In this document: piece by piece, positions 63,037 through 64,000 of the stretch | How positions within the stretch are numbered: the stretch's first letter is position 1 | Layout of the letters: each line of letters begins with the position of its first letter | DNA from: Massilibacteroides sp. | GTDB taxonomy: Bacteria; Bacteroidota; Bacteroidia; Bacteroidales; Tannerellaceae | DNA: 64,000 nucleotides | Assembly: GCF_028705895.1 (NCBI RefSeq) | Contig: NZ_JAQWCQ010000001.1 | Coordinates: 62,001 to 126,000 of the forward strand | Reading direction: 5' to 3' | Notes under the pieces: generated by a model | Database searches by the model: none | Seen by the model: the letters and a program-made list of their open reading frames with translations, nothing else | What the model was told of the DNA's origin: nothing | Made by a program: the position numbers and the translations under genes

Positions 63037-64000
63037 CTATTCTCCCGCATTTTCCGCTAATATATCCGCAAGAGATTGATGCGTTAACTTATGCCTTATC
63101 CAGGCCAGGACATTAAACGTCTTTCGTAATTTCATCTCATATTTGTCATTCTTGATTCTGGTAAAATCTTTCTTATATAATTCCCATAATCTGTTTCGTG
63201 CTTTTTCATACGAGGGAAGAGGATAATCCCGTAAGAATTTAAAAATTATCTTTTCTGTGATATTTGTTTCTTTCTCATAGCGGATACTCCTTTTTATTGC
63301 ACTTATCTCATTCTCTAAAAAAAGCAGATTTTTTAATTCAGCCTGCAATAATAAATTAACCAACCGAGCGGTATTATACGAGGGAAGCATATAAAATTGC
63401 TTTCCGGAGCTCAGTATTTTCTTCATGTATTTTCGTGCCTGAGGAAGATCATTCACATACATATATAATACAACCGAATTGAGGAGTAGTTTGAGTTGAG
63501 GTTCTAAAGCCAAAAGAGCTGTTTTTTTGAACAGACTATCTTCGTTTTCTTTTTTCAGGAATAGGGCAGACTCAAAATCTCCCGTTTGCATGAACCGGTT
63601 TTGTTCGTACAAATAAATTAACGATTTCACATATAAGACAAATTCCTTTGCATAAGAACCCTGTTCAATCTCTCTTAATTTATCAATAAAGAAAGACATT
63701 TCAGCATATAGCCTGGTTATTTCCAGACTATCCAAGACACCTTGTATAGCGCTTAAATAATAAATTGGCGGATTCTGAATCAACTGTTCATTTTTCCCGA
63801 ATAAATCAATGATTTCTTTATAATAGCGGATGGCTAATTTATAATTACCTGAGTTCAGATAATAGGACGATTGAAAAAGAAGGTGAAGTTTTTCAGCCTC
63901 AAACCCTTGATACGAACTATTTCCGATCAGGTGAAGCTCGCTTAATACTAAATCATTCAGAGACTCCTTCTGTTTGTCGGAACGTGCATACCCTTTATGG
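63037..64000 (-). CDS. TPR-like protein, 5' end beyond the window
   Basis: ORF track begins at a TTG (63783), but the frame is open to base 64000 (reads HKGYARSDKQKESLNDLVLSELHLIGNSSYQGFEAEKLHLLFQSSYYLNSGNYKLAIRYYKEIIDLFGKNEQLIQNPP). Confidence 0.7.
   Translation of the reverse strand, partial: HKGYARSDKQKESLNDLVLSELHLIGNSSYQGFEAEKLHLLFQSSYYLNSGNYKLAIRYYKEIIDLFGKNEQLIQNPPIYYLSAIQGVLDSLEITRLYAEMSFFIDKLREIEQGSYAKEFVLYVKSLIYLYEQNRFMQTGDFESALFLKKENEDSLFKKTALLALEPQLKLLLNSVVLYMYVNDLPQARKYMKKILSSGKQFYMLPSYNTARLVNLLLQAELKNLLFLENEISAIKRSIRYEKETNITEKIIFKFLRDYPLPSYEKARNRLWELYKKDFTRIKNDKYEMKLRKTFNVLAWIRHKLTHQSLADILAENAGE

Noticed and set aside
1-64000. tRNA, rRNA, prophage, toxin-antitoxin or defence islands
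   Set aside because: No recognisable tRNA cloverleaf sequence, rRNA, integrase, capsid, restriction-modification or TA signature was seen; a tRNAscan/Infernal run would be needed to exclude small RNAs.

Overview
This 64 kb window reads as the chromosome of a Bacteroidales bacterium, most likely Parabacteroides-like. The lineage call rests on SusD/GH loci, the -33/-7 promoter pattern TTTG-N19/20-TAnnTTTG, and a large surface-layer-like protein. No intact transposase, phage, CRISPR array, rRNA or tRNA was recognised. From left to right: the 3' end of a polysaccharide-utilisation locus (SusD C-terminus, beta-helix protein, GH43, GH42, GH106-like) with an opposite-strand split LysO pair; TamB/BamA-type outer-membrane biogenesis genes; a TPR protein and rpmH; a 1.4 kb repeat-rich non-coding region; a PASTA/RluD/Ddl/acyltransferase cluster; a large S-layer-like secreted protein; a cobalamin riboswitch with a BtuB/BtuG/BtuF-like locus; an SQR-like Tat flavoprotein; a tricorn-type protease; an ABC/HlyD/TolC tripartite export operon; housekeeping genes (nagB, flavodiiron protein, lgt, ddh, trpS, meaB); tandem DUF1573 proteins; a giant alpha-2-macroglobulin-like protein without a CxEQ motif; and a TPR protein cut by the window edge. 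The strongest unexplained signals are non-coding. They are (i) a dispersed AT-rich hairpin family built on ATAAAGG(A/T)TATAATTGGA and CCTTTATATTTT(C/T)GG, found in two intergenic regions about 32 kb apart; (ii) a roughly 290 bp MITE/REP-like element with 16 bp perfect terminal inverted repeats; (iii) three GTTGAGGC boxes at exactly 22 bp periodicity in a divergent promoter region; and (iv) a G-quadruplex-capable tract near the S-layer-like gene. A 72-aa secreted Lys-rich peptide with three vicinal Cys pairs is the oddest small protein. All family calls come from reading the sequence; no database search was run.
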